Part shown: positions 6,495-6,604 of the stretch, one piece after another | Layout: each line of letters opens with the position of its first letter | Numbering within the stretch: position 1 is the first letter of the stretch | Notes under the pieces: model-generated | The model's database searches: none | What the model saw: the letters and a program-made list of their open reading frames with translations, nothing else | Told to the model about the DNA's origin: nothing | Program-made: the position numbers and the translations under genes | Assembly (NCBI GenBank): GCA_027335515.1 | Contig: DAHWHT010000043.1 | Location: forward strand, 1 to 6,604 | Direction of reading: 5' to 3' | From: Clostridia bacterium | GTDB lineage: Bacteria; Bacillota_E; RBS10-35; JAJYVN01 | DNA length: 6,604 nt

Positions 6495-6604
6495 TCCACC
6501 CGTTTCCGGGTAGAACCGCCGGTCTGACCCGAGGCGCATTGCCTCCGTGCCGGCTTCCCGCTTCCCCCGAGGTCTGCCCGGCAGCGCCGGGTCTTACGTC
6601 CCCT
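6482..6604 (-). mobile_element. Candidate right end of an IS200/IS605-type (TnpB) element with omega-RNA-like structure
   Basis: Read on the minus strand, this segment holds consecutive inverted repeats: CCCGGC-GCT-GCCGGG (6577-6591), GAGGC-AATGC-GCCTC (6531-6545), a bulged GGGT...ACCC stem (6508-6530) and ACCCG-GAAA-CGGGT (6498-6511). It ends with GCAAGATTTGAC at 6482. The third and fourth stems share bases 6508-6511 and so are mutually exclusive. Such compact structure after or overlapping the tnpB 3' end, closing in a TTGAC-like terminus, is the arrangement expected of IS200/IS605-family right ends, where the RNA guide is read from the flanking DNA. The element boundary at 6482 is inferred from this and from the truncated sulfatase starting beside it. 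No transposase domain lies inside the window, so the assignment is tentative. Confidence 0.4.
6483..6604 (-). pseudogene. Possible TnpB C-terminal tail, partial, with an apparent frameshift
   Basis: One minus-strand frame entering from the window edge reads GDVRPGAAGQTS, which resembles the DVRP...Q-S-KxE tail found at the C-terminus of many TnpB (OrfB) proteins. If one G of the five-G run at 6564-6568 is skipped, the frame continues as GKREAGTEAMRLGSD and RRFYPETGGCKI, and stops at TGA 6483-6485, exactly within the putative terminal ATTTGAC. Unshifted, the first frame stays open into the sulfatase region, while the second frame has its own TAA at 6594-6596. This could be a decayed tnpB or a homopolymer sequencing error. 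The catalytic RuvC-like core lies outside the window, and the similarity is recalled from the family, not computed. Confidence 0.33.

Noticed and set aside
6166..6495. N-terminal 110-residue extension of the hydrolase
   Set aside because: It is Arg/Gly-rich, overlaps the well-supported sulfatase C-terminal frame on the same strand, and the proper start at 6165 has its own ribosome-binding site.
6482..6604. 3' end of a group II intron
   Set aside because: There are several hairpins and a CTAC-like end, but no recognisable domain V sequence, so the IS200/IS605-type reading fits better.
1..6604. CRISPR array
   Set aside because: No regularly spaced direct repeats of suitable length were seen on either strand.

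Overview
This is a GC-rich window, apparently from a bacterial chromosome. Every gene I can support lies on the minus strand. A Tat-type lipoprotein signal, GTG starts, small PF00884 (sulfatase-fold) hydrolases and a membrane-anchored beta-propeller together would suit a Chloroflexota or Actinomycetota relative. No marker gene is present, so that placement is an inference. The three intact genes cover only about 61% of the window, which is low for bacteria.

Layout in the direction of transcription, right to left. (1) 6482-6604 is a dense cluster of small inverted repeats. It overlaps what looks like the C-terminal tail of a TnpB-type (IS200/IS605 OrfB) protein, and the pattern fits the right end of such an element. 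(2) Directly abutting it, 6186-6481 encodes only the C-terminal part of a sulfatase-family enzyme whose N-terminal catalytic part is absent. (3) Twenty bases further on, 4813-6165 is a complete sulfatase/alkaline-phosphatase-superfamily hydrolase, with Thr where classical sulfatases have the formylglycine Cys. (4) After 247 bases without a gene, 3104-4564 is a Tat-exported lipoprotein that is the solute-binding component of an ABC importer. No permease or ATPase gene accompanies it here. (5) About 1.2 kb without a supported gene (1895-3103) follows. (6) 662-1894 is a signal-anchored beta-propeller protein with a very good Shine-Dalgarno. (7) 1-661 has no supported gene, but contains an AT-rich island (about 241-303) and a few small hairpins.

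The hydrolases and the binding protein are co-oriented and could share a scavenging role: release of sulfate or phosphate from an organic ester, then capture of a sugar-like product at the membrane. This rests only on adjacency. The most interesting point is the junction near 6482, where a probable transposon end meets a truncated sulfatase.
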